The notes beneath the pieces were generated by a model that was not told where the DNA came from, did no database searches, and worked only from the letters and a program-made list of their open reading frames with translations. From Guadua angustifolia (taxonomy: Eukaryota > Streptophyta > Magnoliopsida > Poales > Poaceae), in contig CM070520.1 of assembly GCA_036346375.1 (NCBI GenBank), positions 14,085,791-14,149,790 on the forward strand: a stretch of 64,000 bases of DNA. Reading direction: 5' to 3'. A program made the translations under genes and the position numbers. Numbering within the stretch: position 1 is the stretch's first letter; every line of letters starts with the position of its first letter. Positions 1-10,431 of the stretch are shown piece by piece.

Positions 1-1282
1 TTATTATTTGCTATATTTCCGTTGATCGACGTGTAGAATTCGACATAACGACTTCCATCGTCGACTACAACCTCGACTTCGTCGTAAGCAAGGCAAGCAC
101 CCCCTTTGACCATGTTGACCCCAGTTTTATAAATGTTTTCATTAAATGTTTTTATTGCACGCGTATATTCATTAAACTCTGCTATATTGTGCGTAATGGT
201 AGGTATACCTATTGATTCCTGAAACCTCCTTGATATGAATGAATTTGTGAACCTTGATATCTTAGAATCATGGTTAGACAATATATAATGTCATTCTGGG
301 TATACACGATGTTTAATAATCTTGCTTAGCCATGCTTTAGACTTAGTATACATCAAATTGAGACATTGATCAAATGATATTTGGATATGCTGAGGCATGA
401 TGATGATTTTTAGACATGTTGAGACATGATGGTGATTTCTGGTTATTTTAATTAAAAATGAAAATAAAATTATAATATTGAGGCAGGCAATTACTGGCAA
501 TAGCCGGATGTGCATGGACTTGCACGTAGATTAGGGGGAGATTATTGCCTGTGTCGGATTAAGGACCGAACTATTGGTTGTTTTCAGGCCAAGATAACCG
601 TACAACCACAAGTGTTGGGATGGGGCAACCTTAAACCAATTAAGTTATCTAGTTTAACTTTGCATATTGGTAGGCTGGAGTATTACGAGTTTCTTCAGTG
701 ACTGGTTGCTCGTAGGTGTATGCCATGCTATTGGCTAACTCACGTACAGCGAATGTACAAACACCTTACTATTTCACGTACAGTGACTGTAGAAATATCT
801 TTCACCACCATAGCATATCGTCACCATGCTGGTGCAAAGTTAACCTGGGTAATGTAAAGGTTTTCGTCATGAACATTCTGGCCACACGCTAAAAGTGCGT
901 GAAACATGCGGCAAAAAGAAAAGGTCATGACTTGTGGGTAAAGCTGTACAACTCTGCAGAGTAAAAACTAATCGATTAGCCGCGCCCGCGGTTATGGGCA
1001 CTTGGTAAAGTCATCACATAGTTAGTGTTTTATTTTACAAAATGTGGTCTTTGATATGTGCTATCCAGCGCCATGATTTGGATTGGATATCCTTGTTGAA
1101 AAGGATTTATTTCGGATTGACTTGTGATGTCAATGATTGATTCATGGAGATGAATTATTTTGGATTGATATGCGATATCAATGATTGATTCATGGAGATG
1201 ATCGAAAGAACTGTGGTTCGTGAAATTTATTGTTTCGTACTTACATATTAAACTGCTTTTACTCAAATTTCGTTTATATTCT
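1..1282 (+). repeat. Left part of an older gypsy-type LTR, cut by the element that follows
   Basis: No gene is visible. The text resembles LTRs of grass gypsy elements: a 'taaggaccgaac' phrase near 560 and 'aatcgattagccgcgcccgcggttat' wording near 970-995 are of the kind I know from such LTRs. The same kind of sequence continues after the nested element at 13516, so the two parts were probably one LTR or LTR-like repeat. Its left end lies outside the window. A 48-bp direct duplication sits at about 1111-1206. The family name is not resolved. Confidence 0.5.
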
Positions 1283-2448
1283 TGTCGGCGTATTCCACCT
1301 GACAGGCCCTAGTCTATAGACCGGGTTTGGTTCGATAGGAGGGTGTCTTCGCAGCTGGCAAACCCTAGCAAGGGGAAACCCTAGAGACTCCCACACGGCG
1401 GACTCTGGCGTCTATGAACTAGAAGCGACGCAGTGATTTTACCCAGGTTCAGCCCCCTTCAGCCAGGGTAATAGCCTTACTTCCTGCTAGATTGCTTGTT
1501 GAAGGTTTGAAGCTAGTACAGAGTCTTTTGGTTACAAGTTTTGCCTAAGGCTCTACTGCTTGAACTCTTGGTTCTCCGTCTCTCGACCCCTTTTTCCCAC
1601 GCACCCCAGTGCCCTTATATAGGCTAGGCTAACGGGGGTAGGTAAAAGGGGGGTCATCATGCTGATCCATACACATTTATTACTCCTTCCTGTGCTGTCC
1701 CGTTCCTCCAGCCTCATTAAATGCCTACGCATGGCTTCGCCGGTTCGCCCGGGATGGGACCGCTCTGCGATGGGTAGGTGACAGGCGCCAGAGGATTGGG
1801 CCTGCAACGGAATTCCTCGCAATCAACGAACCTGACACAGCATGCGCATTGCTGGCACGGCACGATAGGAGAGGAGGCTTCGAGGTGAAGGAACCTCGCA
1901 CCGCCTTTTTGCCTTGCGGCGGGGTGAGCAGGGCGTCCTCGCCCACCTGCTCGCCCGCATGCCACGTGGATCGGCACCGGCGGCGGGCGTGCTTCGCCAC
2001 TGCCGCTAAGCCGCCACGTGGGCGGGCGCCGGCGGCGAGCGTCGCTCGCCACTGCCGCCCGCGACGCCACGTGGACCGGCACTGGCGGGCGGCGTGCTCG
2101 CCACCGCCCGCCAAGCCGCCACGTGGGCCGGGCGCCAGCGCAGCGGCGTCCTTGCCCACTGCTGCTGCGCCGCAAGACGTGGACCGGCACACGGCGGGTG
2201 TGCTCGCCACCGCCGCCAAGCCGCCACGTGGGCGGGCGCCGAGCGAGCAGTATGCCTCGCCACTGCCGCTTCGCCGCGGCACGTGGACCGCACCGGCGGC
2301 GGGCGTGCTTTCGCCACCGCCCACCAAGCCGCCACGTGGCCGGGCGCCGGCGAAGCGGGCGCCTCGCCACTGCTGCCGCCAGTCGCCACGCGGGCCACAC
2401 ACGCTTTTATGCGGCAGAGAGGGTACCCTGGCGCGAAGTACATCGACA
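1283..2448 (-). repeat. 3' LTR of the gypsy element
   Basis: This is a direct repeat of 12281-13510 and is 1166 bp long. It starts TGTCG on the plus strand and ends CGACA. The first 600 bp or so are nearly the same in both copies. The GC-rich part (about 1900-2400) consists of tandem units of about 53 bp, each centred on CACGTGG. Length differences between the two LTRs fall in this unit array. Long open frames crossing this GC-rich part on both strands are composition artefacts. Confidence 0.92.
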
Positions 2449-2760
2449 GTAGCCCTCGGGCCCGTCCTGGAACGCGCGTCAGATCCTTTCGATTTCTTCA
2501 TTAAATGCCGGTGCGTTCTTGGATGGGGCCGCCACTCTTCAGGATGCGACCGTCTTGGTTCCCGCGCTTCATTGCATCCGCCGATTTTTCTTGGGACCCG
2601 AAACGCGCACGATCTTGTCTTTTCACGAACCGTCGGTGTGGGTGGTACATATATAGGATTCATCTGCATCAAGCGGTTTACGCCTTCTGCTTTCCTTGCG
2701 CACTTCAACTTTTTGCTTCTTCGTCTTCTTCGCTCAAAATCTTTTGCCTTCTTTGCCTCT

Positions 2761-3725
2761 ATGGCACGTTCCATCCCTGCCTCCACCGCGGATTGCGCCA
2801 CGGTGAAGAGGATGGCCATCATCGCGCCGGAGGGCACTTTTCGCTTCCGAGCGGGGACCTCCACGCCACGGTGCCTGTCCGACGAGATCCTCCTCCACAC
2901 CTGGGCCATGATGGCGGGCCTACTCCCACCCTTCTCTGACTTCTTTCTTACTGTCCTCCATTTTTGTGGGATCCACCATCTTCACCTCACCCCCAACTCC
3001 GTTGTCTCTCTCGCCATCTTCGCACACCTCTGTGAAATGTTCATGGGGGAGATGCCAAATCTTCCTCTTTTTCGCTATTTTTTCCTCTGCCACACCTCCA
3101 ACGACAACGAGGTAGTGGGGAGTTGCTATTTTCGCCTTCGAGACGGGATGGCCTCCCGCTACATTGCCTTCTAGCCCAAATCCAGTTGGAAGGCATGGCG
3201 CAGCGACTGGCTGTACGTCAACGATGAAAGCGGGGTCGACGCCTTGGGGGTGCCTACCGAAGCAGCGGAGGCCTCCGAGAGCTGGAACTCGGTGGTCGAG
3301 GAGACTGCGGAGCTCCTTGCGATGGCGGCCCGCATCAACAGACTGCGGGACGCCGGATTAACTGGGGCGCTGGTGGCCCGGGACTTCATGTCCCGGAGGA
3401 TCAGCCCTCTTCGCCGACGCGTCCGCCCTGCATGGCAATATACAGGGGACGACGACCTGACGCGCACGTGGCCAGGACGTAAGTCTTCGTTTTCCTTTAG
3501 CTTTTTCTCGTGCACATGCTTATTTTTACAGCTCCCTACCAACCGGCAGCCATTCTTTGTCTTTTGCCAGGCGTGGGAAACTTGGAGGAGCCAGTTATTA
3601 GCAGGTGGCTTGCCGCGCTAATGCAGCTGGCTCCGGCGGCTCAACTTTTCCGGCGGCGGCTCGGCCGCTCGTCGACTTGGAGCATGCGGAGCGCCTGCGG
3701 GTCGTCAGGTTGCTCCCGCCGATAG
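2761..3725 (+). pseudogene. Antisense ORF of the gypsy element, N-terminal part (gypsy-type transposon domain)
   Basis: Runs opposite to gag-pol. From the ATG at 2761 the frame reads MARSIPASTADC and continues into a stretch with the features of Pfam PF04195, 'putative gypsy type transposon': GLLPPFSDFFLTVLHFCGIH, then GMASRYIAF, then SSWKAWRSDWLYV. A TAG at 3172-3174 breaks the frame inside this domain, and the same frame continues to 3478. A GT donor at 3479 (gtaagt) and an AG acceptor ending at 3570 suggest a 92-bp intron, after which a frame runs to 3725. The function of these antisense proteins is unknown. They are typical of Tat-lineage elements and may derive from a captured plant gene. 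This copy cannot make a full protein without readthrough. Confidence 0.7.
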
Positions 3726-4180
3726 ACTCCACAAGCCCCGCCGTGGTGCCGGCCCACGGCCCGCTGGTGATCAGGGATACGACCACCGCCAGCGATCGGG
3801 CCACGGGCAAACGGCCAATTGCCCCGGACGCCACGGGCTCGGACCCCAAGAGGGTCCGAGCCACGGACCAGACTCCTGCCGTCGCCAGCCCTGATGCAGC
3901 GGCATCTTCACAAGGGGCGGCGACGCAGACCGCCCCAACCGTGACTTCATCTCCGGTGCCGTCGCCTCCCGCAGCGCCAGCACCGATGCCTTCACCGACA
4001 CTTCCTCCTCCGGCGTCGGTCCCAACGACTGCGGCGCCAACGTCCTCGGCCACGGGAGCCTAGGCCACCGCTCATCAGGGTGGCCTCACGCTCCCGATAG
4101 CCGCTCTTAATCTGAGGGCGCCGCCAAGGGTGGCCCCTTAAGACGCGCCAGGGGCGCAGACGCCCCCAGCACCCGCCGAG

Positions 4181-4990
4181 GTGGCTGATGCTTCCGCCCG
4201 GGTGCCCCCGGCCGCTGCCGCAGAGAGGGCCGAGGAGGGCGACCCCAGCACCAGCGCTTCTGGAGGCCTCGCCCCCCGAGCCGCCACTGCCCCCGCCACG
4301 CGCCACGTGGAGCTCTTCACCGAGTGTGGCGAGATCCATGCCTCACTGGGCGCCGTCCTTGCCACCGCCGCCAGGCATGGGGCCCAGATGGCCCAGCAAT
4401 TGGCGTCAGTGAGCGGCGAACTGGAGCGGGAGCGGGAGAGGGCGGCAGCGGAGTTGGCGCAGGAGAGGACCAACACGACCGCCATGCAGCGGCGGGCGGA
4501 GAGGGTCGAGGCGGCGCTGAAGACCTCGGAGCTCGAGTCCTTCTGCCTGCGGCGCAATCTGGCCATCATGCTCAAGAAGGCCTTCCAGCGCACTAAGAGG
4601 TGCCTGGAGACTTTGGGGGTGGCACTGAACGCGCCGCTGGAGGATTCCGCCCTGCAGTTCACCCACACGACCAACCAGGCCGCGGAGGCACTCCGGGGGT
4701 TGCCTGAAGACCTGGCCGCCCGCTCCGCCAGAGAGGGACGGGAGGTCGCGATCATGACTGCGACCTACACGCTGGCCCGCTGCGCCAGCCGCGACGCCGC
4801 CTTCGATCCCATGGTGGTGGTGACGGCCGACATCGAGGGAGACGCGGCGCAGGCGGAGGCGCGGGTGCGCTCAGCCGCCGAACACGTGGCCGGACTGCTG
4901 CAGGTAGAGCAGTCGGTCATGGACGTTTCCACTCTGCTGGCCGTGGAAGGCGACGACGGCGGCGACCTTGACTTCGGCGACGACGAGTGA
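4181..4990 (+). CDS. Antisense ORF of the gypsy element, C-terminal coiled-coil part
   Basis: This 269-residue open frame lies downstream of the PF04195-like part and ends in an acidic tail (GDDGGDLDFGDDE). Residues about 70-110 are rich in E, R, A and Q in heptad-like spacing (ELERERERAAAELAQER), which suggests a coiled coil. It is probably the C-terminal portion of the same antisense protein, separated from the N-terminal part by a frameshifted, proline- and alanine-rich linker (about 3605-4063). The ATG at 4181 is the first in frame and is not necessarily a natural start. No enzyme motif is visible. Codon use is GC-rich, as in the gag-pol genes of the element. Confidence 0.6.
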   Translation: MADASARVPPAAAAERAEEGDPSTSASGGLAPRAATAPATRHVELFTECGEIHASLGAVLATAARHGAQMAQQLASVSGELERERERAAAELAQERTNTTAMQRRAERVEAALKTSELESFCLRRNLAIMLKKAFQRTKRCLETLGVALNAPLEDSALQFTHTTNQAAEALRGLPEDLAARSAREGREVAIMTATYTLARCASRDAAFDPMVVVTADIEGDAAQAEARVRSAAEHVAGLLQVEQSVMDVSTLLAVEGDDGGDLDFGDDE

Positions 4991-6390
4991 AGGGCCGGGC
5001 AGCATTGTTGCTTTTTTTGTCTTATTTCCTTTTGTTAACCTGTTCTGCGTGCACGAACACTTGGGCAGAATTCAGTGAAAACGGATATTTCTTGGTTAAT
5101 GCTACCTGCATGCTTATCTGCTTTGTATGATCGAATTTGCTGGATTAAATCGTCAGGCGGCTAGTCTTTTAACTCAGCCGGAATGCCTGAGGGACGCCCG
5201 AGGAACGCTTGGGCTAGGGCAGTGTTCCTGAGTCCTGCCAGTAATTATACATGTTTGCTGCGAACACAAGTATAGATCATGCAAGTCGCACAGGACTTAG
5301 GCAGAAATGACATTAAACTTAACAGGAGATGTAAGGCGTGGCCTAGTCTTAGCACCAGGTTTTTATGCGAGATTATCGCTGATTCAAATTCTTCTGGAAC
5401 TTAGACCCTGATGATCGCGTGGAAACGTGCTGCAGCGTATCGTGGCGAGGCAACAAGTTTCCGTAAGTGTTCCTAGGCCGACGGCACTCGACGGAGACGC
5501 GAGGCGTACGAGCCGTGTTTGAGTACCGTGCCCAACTTACACCCCAGTCACTTGGCCACGCCGGACGTTAACACTTAGCACATTTCTTTTTATCATGAGG
5601 GGCCGTTGGCATCTAGCACCCACGACAATCGCGCATATCTTGATTCATCTTAGCGCATACGCGTAAGGAAGTAGTTAGAAAGCGCAGCGTAAAACACTTA
5701 TCTTGCCGATATACCGCTGAGCGAGCAGCCCCCAAGCATCGCATGGGCGACCAGTCCTGGGCGCCGGGTGACCAGCCCCCAAGCATATGGGCGACCAGTC
5801 CTGGGCGCCAGGGGACCAGCCTTCCACACATCCAGGCGACTAGCCCCCAAGCGTGTGGGCGACCAGTCCTGGGCGTCGGGCGACCAGCAGGGACGCTTCG
5901 AATATTTCACAAAGTAGGGTTAAATGATGCAAGTCCTCGCATGAGATAAGTTCCGGCCCGCCTCTTTTGATCTCTAAGGCCTTGCGATCCTATTGGAGAC
6001 CGAACTACGGTGCCGTATATCAAAGCAGCAGGCTCTCAGGAGGGGTACCAAGCTAACGATGCTCGCGGTGACGACCAGCGGTGCTTCAGGGAGCCAACCC
6101 GAGGCGTGCGAGCCGCGTTTGAGCACCGCGCCTATCCCACCCCTTGGTCGTCCATCTTTGTCAGATACAAGCACCGAGTGTCACCATGGATTACCAAGGA
6201 GTTAGCAAACATATATAAGACCGGAAACATTCATGCGAGAGGTTGCCATTTTGAGGCGCAGAAAGAGACAACAAAGGTAAAAAATCCTTCTAGGCAATAA
6301 CTTTACTAAGCGCCAGTAGTCACCGACCAGTCTGGGGAAGAACTCACCTCAAGGCCAACCCGAGCGAACCACTGGGTACTTACAGTTTTA
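4991..6390. other. Non-coding interior of the gypsy element
   Basis: This lies between the end of the antisense ORF and the end of integrase. No convincing coding region is present. It contains the short tandem array at 5728-5890. The phrase 'gaggcgtgcgagccgcgtttgagcaccg' occurs near 6100 and, in related form, near 5495, so part of the stretch is internally duplicated. Confidence 0.6.
5728..5890. repeat. Short tandem repeats in the gypsy interior
   Basis: The motif GCGACCAGTCCTGGGCG occurs at 5747, 5791 and 5859, with 'agcccccaagc' between copies. Unit spacing is 44 and 68 bp, so one unit is extended or partly duplicated. The role is unknown. Confidence 0.8.
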
Positions 6391-7236
6391 TCATGGATAG
6401 AACTTCCGCAATAACTCGATGTTGTAGGAATTTGTCAGTTCTTGCCCGTCCTTAGTGGCCAACCTGACCGCCCCGGGTCGAGATATCGAAACCACCTTAA
6501 AGGGGCCCTCCCAACGGGGAGATAGTTTGTGCAACCCGGCATGCGTCTGAACTCTACGCAAGACCAGGTCGCCCACTGCCAATGTTCTCTCGGAGACCCG
6601 GGTGGCATGGTATCGCTTGAGGCTTTGCTGGTACCGGGCGGCATGCAGGGCGGCCCGATCACGGACTTCCTCCAGGAGGTTGACTTCTTCTCGCCGGAGA
6701 TCTTCGTGGCCTTCCTCGTTGAACGCCGAGACTCACGGGGAACCGAGCGACAGCTCAGAGGGGAGAATAGCTTCCGCCCCGTACACCAGGAAGAAAGGTG
6801 TCTCGCTGGTGGCCCGACTAGGTGTGGTGCGAAGCGACCACAGCACAGCCGGGAGCTCTTCCGTCCATCTCACTCCCCGCTTGTGGAGCCGATCAAACGC
6901 CCTCGTCTTAAGGCCCTTCAGCACCAGCGCGTTGGCGCGTTCTGCTTGGCCATTGCTCATGGGGTGGGCCACCGAAGCGAAGCATACTTTGGTGCCCATT
7001 TCATCGCAGAACTCCAGAAAAGCCGCGCTGGTGAACTGAGTTCCGTTGTCGGTGATGATGCGGTTGGCGACTCCGAAGCGGGTGAAGATCCCGCGCATGA
7101 ATTTGATAGCAGCAGCAGCCGTGATGGCGCGCACTGCTTCGGCTTCAACCCACTTGGTGAACTTGTCGGTGGCGACAAAGAGGTGGGTGAAGCCCCCTGT
7201 GGCTCGCGGGAACGGGCCCAGGATATCCAGCCCCAA
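6391..7236 (-). pseudogene. Gypsy integrase
   Basis: Integrase inserts the cDNA into host DNA. The core frame (7236 to 6733) begins GLDILGPFPRATGGFTH and carries the DD35E triad: Asp in LDILGPF, Asp in ITDNGTQF and Glu in QAERANA, with 35 residues between the last two. The C-terminal piece (6582 to 6391) reads VGDLVLRRVQ...GPFKVV...NIELLRKFYP, a typical gypsy integrase tail, and lies in a different frame from the core, so a frameshift separates them. The N-terminal zinc-binding part should lie upstream at about 7240-7500 and is frame-broken. The catalytic core looks intact, but the gene as a whole is not. Confidence 0.85.
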
Positions 7237-7602
7237 GACCGCGAACGGCCAAGAGAGCGGGATGGTTTGCAGAGCTTGGGCTGGTTGGTGGATTTACCTG
7301 GCAAAGAATTGACAAGCTTTGCATTTCCTCACCAGCTCGCAAGCATCCTGGAGGGCAGTAGGCCAGTAAAATCCTTGGCGAAACGCCTTGCCGACTAGCG
7401 TTCGGCCGGACATATGGCTCCCTTTGCACGCCCATGGATATCGAGAGCGGTGCTCCCTCTTCCCGAGTGATGCACTTCAGTAGAACTCCGTTTCTGCTCC
7501 GGCGATATAGGTCCCCACCTACCAGAGTATAGCACTTAGCCTTACGTGCAATTTTCTCAACTGAGGCATCATCATCGGGGATCACTTGGTCACGCAGGAA
7601 GG

Positions 7603-9687
7603 CTAGGATCGGATCCATCCACTGACCTTCCTGGCCAAGCGTGGCAAACACTCGGTGCTCGCCCGGGTACTCTGCTGGGCCGAGCGTTTCCCCCGGTGCC
7701 ACATCGGCGGCACGGCCGTCCTCCCTCCCGTACCCGGGGGCTGGGGCAGACGCGCTGCCTTCCCTCCCTGAATCGAAGGCCGTGGCAGCAGCGTCGCCCT
7801 CCCCGCCTGAGCCAGAGGCCGCGACGACCATACTATCGTCCCCACCTGAACCGGGGGCTGCGACAGCGACACCATCGTCCCCGCCAGAGCTGGGGTTGCG
7901 ATGGACGGTCGTGATAGTCTTTCTTCGAAGACCCCGACCGGAACAGAAGCTCTTGAGGATGCGAGCTGCGACAGCCCATCCACCAGGTGGTTGTCACGTC
8001 GAGGGATATGAGTATACCCCAATCCTTCAAAGTGGCGCTCCATTTTCTGGACCTCCACCAGGTACGCCGCCATGGTGGAGTCGGAACACTGGAATTCCTT
8101 CCGCGCCTGATTGATGACTAACAGGGAGTCACCCTTGACTTGGAGACGCCGGATGCCCAGGGCCGCAGCGATGCACAGCCCTGCCAGCAAGCCTTCATAC
8201 TCAGCTATGTTGTTTGTGGCCTTGAAGTCGAGAGCGACCACATACTGGAGGATGTCTCCGGTCGGGGAGACCAGGACAACCCCGGCCCCCGCGCCCTCCA
8301 GCCTGAATGAGCCATCAAAGAACAAGGTCCAGGGAGAAGGCGCGGGTGCTTCTTCAGCTTCAGGAGTGGCGGGAGTCCACTCGGCGACGAACTCCGCCAA
8401 CTTTTGACTCTTGATGGCAGTGCGGGGCACGAACTTGATGTTGAATTCTCCCAGCTCCACTGACCATTTAGCAATTCGACCTTCTGCTTCACGGTTGTGG
8501 AGGATTTCTCGCAGAGGATAGGCCGTGACCACGGTGATTTCTCGCCCTTGGAAATAATGCCGCAGCTTCCTGGATGCCACCAGGACCGCATACAACATTT
8601 TTTGAGCTTGCGGGTACCGAGTTTCCCCTTCATGCAACACCTTGCTGACGTAGTAGACTGGCTTCTGGACACCTTCCCTCTCCGCAACCAGCACAGCGCT
8701 CACCACCTCGGGAGTGGCAGCGATGTACAGGAGCAATGACTCACCCTGCGCTAGAGAGACCAGCACTGGGGGAGAGGAAAGGTACTGCTTCAACTCTTCA
8801 AACGCCTTCTGGGCTTCTTCAGCCCATTCGAAGTGGTTATTCTTCTTCAACAGCTTGAAGAGAGGCAAACTTCTTTCTCCCAACCGGGCAATGAACCGCC
8901 CTAGGGAGGCCAGGCGACCGGCCAGGCACTGGACTTGCTTAAGTCGCACTGGTGGCTTCATGTGCTCGATGGCCGCTATCTTGTCTGGATTGGCTTCGAT
9001 TCCTCGGTTGGACACCAGGAAACCTAGCAGCTTGCCGGAGGGCACACCGAACACGCATTTCTCAGGATTAAGCTTCAGGGAGTTCTTCCGGAGGTTAGCA
9101 AAGGTCTCCTCCAGGTCTTGGATCAGTTCATCGCTCTTCTTAATCTTCACAACCAAGTTATCAACATAGACCTCAAGATTTTGCCCTATCTGGGGGCGGA
9201 AAGTGATATGCATGGCACGTTGGTAAGTAGAACCAACATTCTTTAAACTAAAAGCCATTCTTACATAACAGTAGACACCCGTAGGGGTTACAAAAGCGGT
9301 CTTCTCTTCATCTTCTACTGCCATGCTAATCTGATGGTACCCAGAATACGCATCCAGAAAACACAGCAACTCACACCCGGCCGTGGAATCAACAATGAGG
9401 TCGACTCGCGGCAGGGGGTAAGGATCCTTTGGGCAGGCCTTGTTGAGGTCGGTGAAGTCGACACACATGCGCCATCTCTCATTGGACTTCTTGACGATGA
9501 CAGGGTTGGCAAGCCACTCAGGGTGAGAGACTTCCCTGATGATCCCTGCGCTCAACAGCTTCTCTACCTCCTCCCGAATGGCATCTTGCCGCTCAGGTGC
9601 TTGCCTCCGGACCTTCTGCCGGACCGGGCGCACCTCGGGGAGCGTTGCCAATCGGTGCTCGATCACCTCCCTGAGGACCCCAGTCAT
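7603..9687 (-). pseudogene. Gypsy reverse transcriptase and RNase H, catalytic Asp changed
   Basis: This open frame of 694 residues copies the element RNA into DNA. Residues about 40-190 hold reverse transcriptase motifs: RMCVDFTDLNKACPKDPYPL, FLDAYSGYHQI (first catalytic Asp, about 112) and the metal-binding box, which reads YVDN (about 174-177) instead of YVDD. A first RNase H domain follows (FEWAEEAQKAFEELK, about 290-410). A second RNase H domain starts near residue 450 (WTLFFDGSFRLEGAGAGVVL) with FDGS, NIAEYEGLL and KGDSLLVINQ. A second RNase H is a hallmark of the Tat lineage. The Asp-to-Asn change in the YVDD box should abolish polymerase activity. The frame runs on past RNase H into a low-complexity linker towards integrase. 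Confidence 0.9.
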
Positions 9688-9927
9688 ATCGGACGGTTGT
9701 CAGGCGAACACGTCAGAATTAGACTGGAGGAAGGTGACGAGCACGTCTTCCTATTTGGCGCTGAGGTTGGCGCCAATGTTGACGGCCTTTCGGGGCTCGC
9801 CCGCACCCAGGGTGACCACCTTAACCTCACCGGCAGAGCCAGGTGAGGCGCGGGTCCGGGCCTGAGGGGCTCCTGAGGAGGTGGCGTCAGCGCGCCCGAC
9901 GCAGGTAGCACGGGCCAGGTCCCACGC

Positions 9928-10419
9928 CTACTTGTGGCAGCGCAGGGCCTCGGACCTATCCACCTGAATCACAATGGGGCCGCGCGGCCCCGGCATCTTC
10001 ACCACCATGTAGGCATAGTGGGTCGCCGCCATGAACTTGACCAACGCCGGTCGGCCAAGCAGGGCATTGTAGGGGAGGTCGAAGTCCACGACCTCAAATT
10101 CCACCATCTCGGTGCGGTAGTTGTCCTCATCCCCGAAGGTGACCGGGAGGCACACCTGTCCTAGAGGGAATAAACCTGCCTCCGGGGCCACCCCGAAGAA
10201 AGGCAAAGCCGGGCGCAGATCCTGCCGCGGGATCTGAAGCGCCATGAAGGCCGTGGAGGATAGGAGGTTGATGGAACTCCCTCCGTCCACTAGCACACGC
10301 CCCAGCCGTACATTCCGGATCGTGGGTGACACCACAATCGGGAGATGCCCTAGGCCGGTGGTGCTTTCAGGGTGGTCGGCCTGACTGAAAGTGATCGTCT
10401 CCTCCGACCACTTCAGCAT
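9928..10419 (-). CDS. Gypsy aspartic protease region
   Basis: This 163-residue frame contains RVLVDGGSSINLLSS, a retroviral-type aspartic protease active site (DGGSS in place of DTGS, common in Tat elements). Further on, PYNALLGRPALVKFMA is the conserved C-terminal protease block. Proteins of this type cut the gag-pol polyprotein. It lies between gag and reverse transcriptase in the expected order. Stops between it and both neighbours show that the polyprotein is broken. Confidence 0.85.
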   Translation of the reverse strand: MLKWSEETITFSQADHPESTTGLGHLPIVVSPTIRNVRLGRVLVDGGSSINLLSSTAFMALQIPRQDLRPALPFFGVAPEAGLFPLGQVCLPVTFGDEDNYRTEMVEFEVVDFDLPYNALLGRPALVKFMAATHYAYMVVKMPGPRGPIVIQVDRSEALRCHK

Positions 10420-10431
10420 CCGACCCGCCCC

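Noticed and set aside
1963..2340. Regularly spaced repeats that could suggest a CRISPR array
   Set aside because: The genome is plant, the units are contiguous LTR repeats with no unique spacers, and the array is duplicated in the other LTR.
1717..2909. Long open frames on both strands through the GC-rich LTR, up to 394 and 441 codons
   Set aside because: They cross LTR tandem repeats, have R/A/P/G-rich composition in all frames, and also appear in the other LTR. Only the part from 2761 shows a known domain.
6529..7398. 289-codon plus-strand frame opposite integrase
   Set aside because: It is the shadow of the integrase gene on the other strand and shows no domain of its own.
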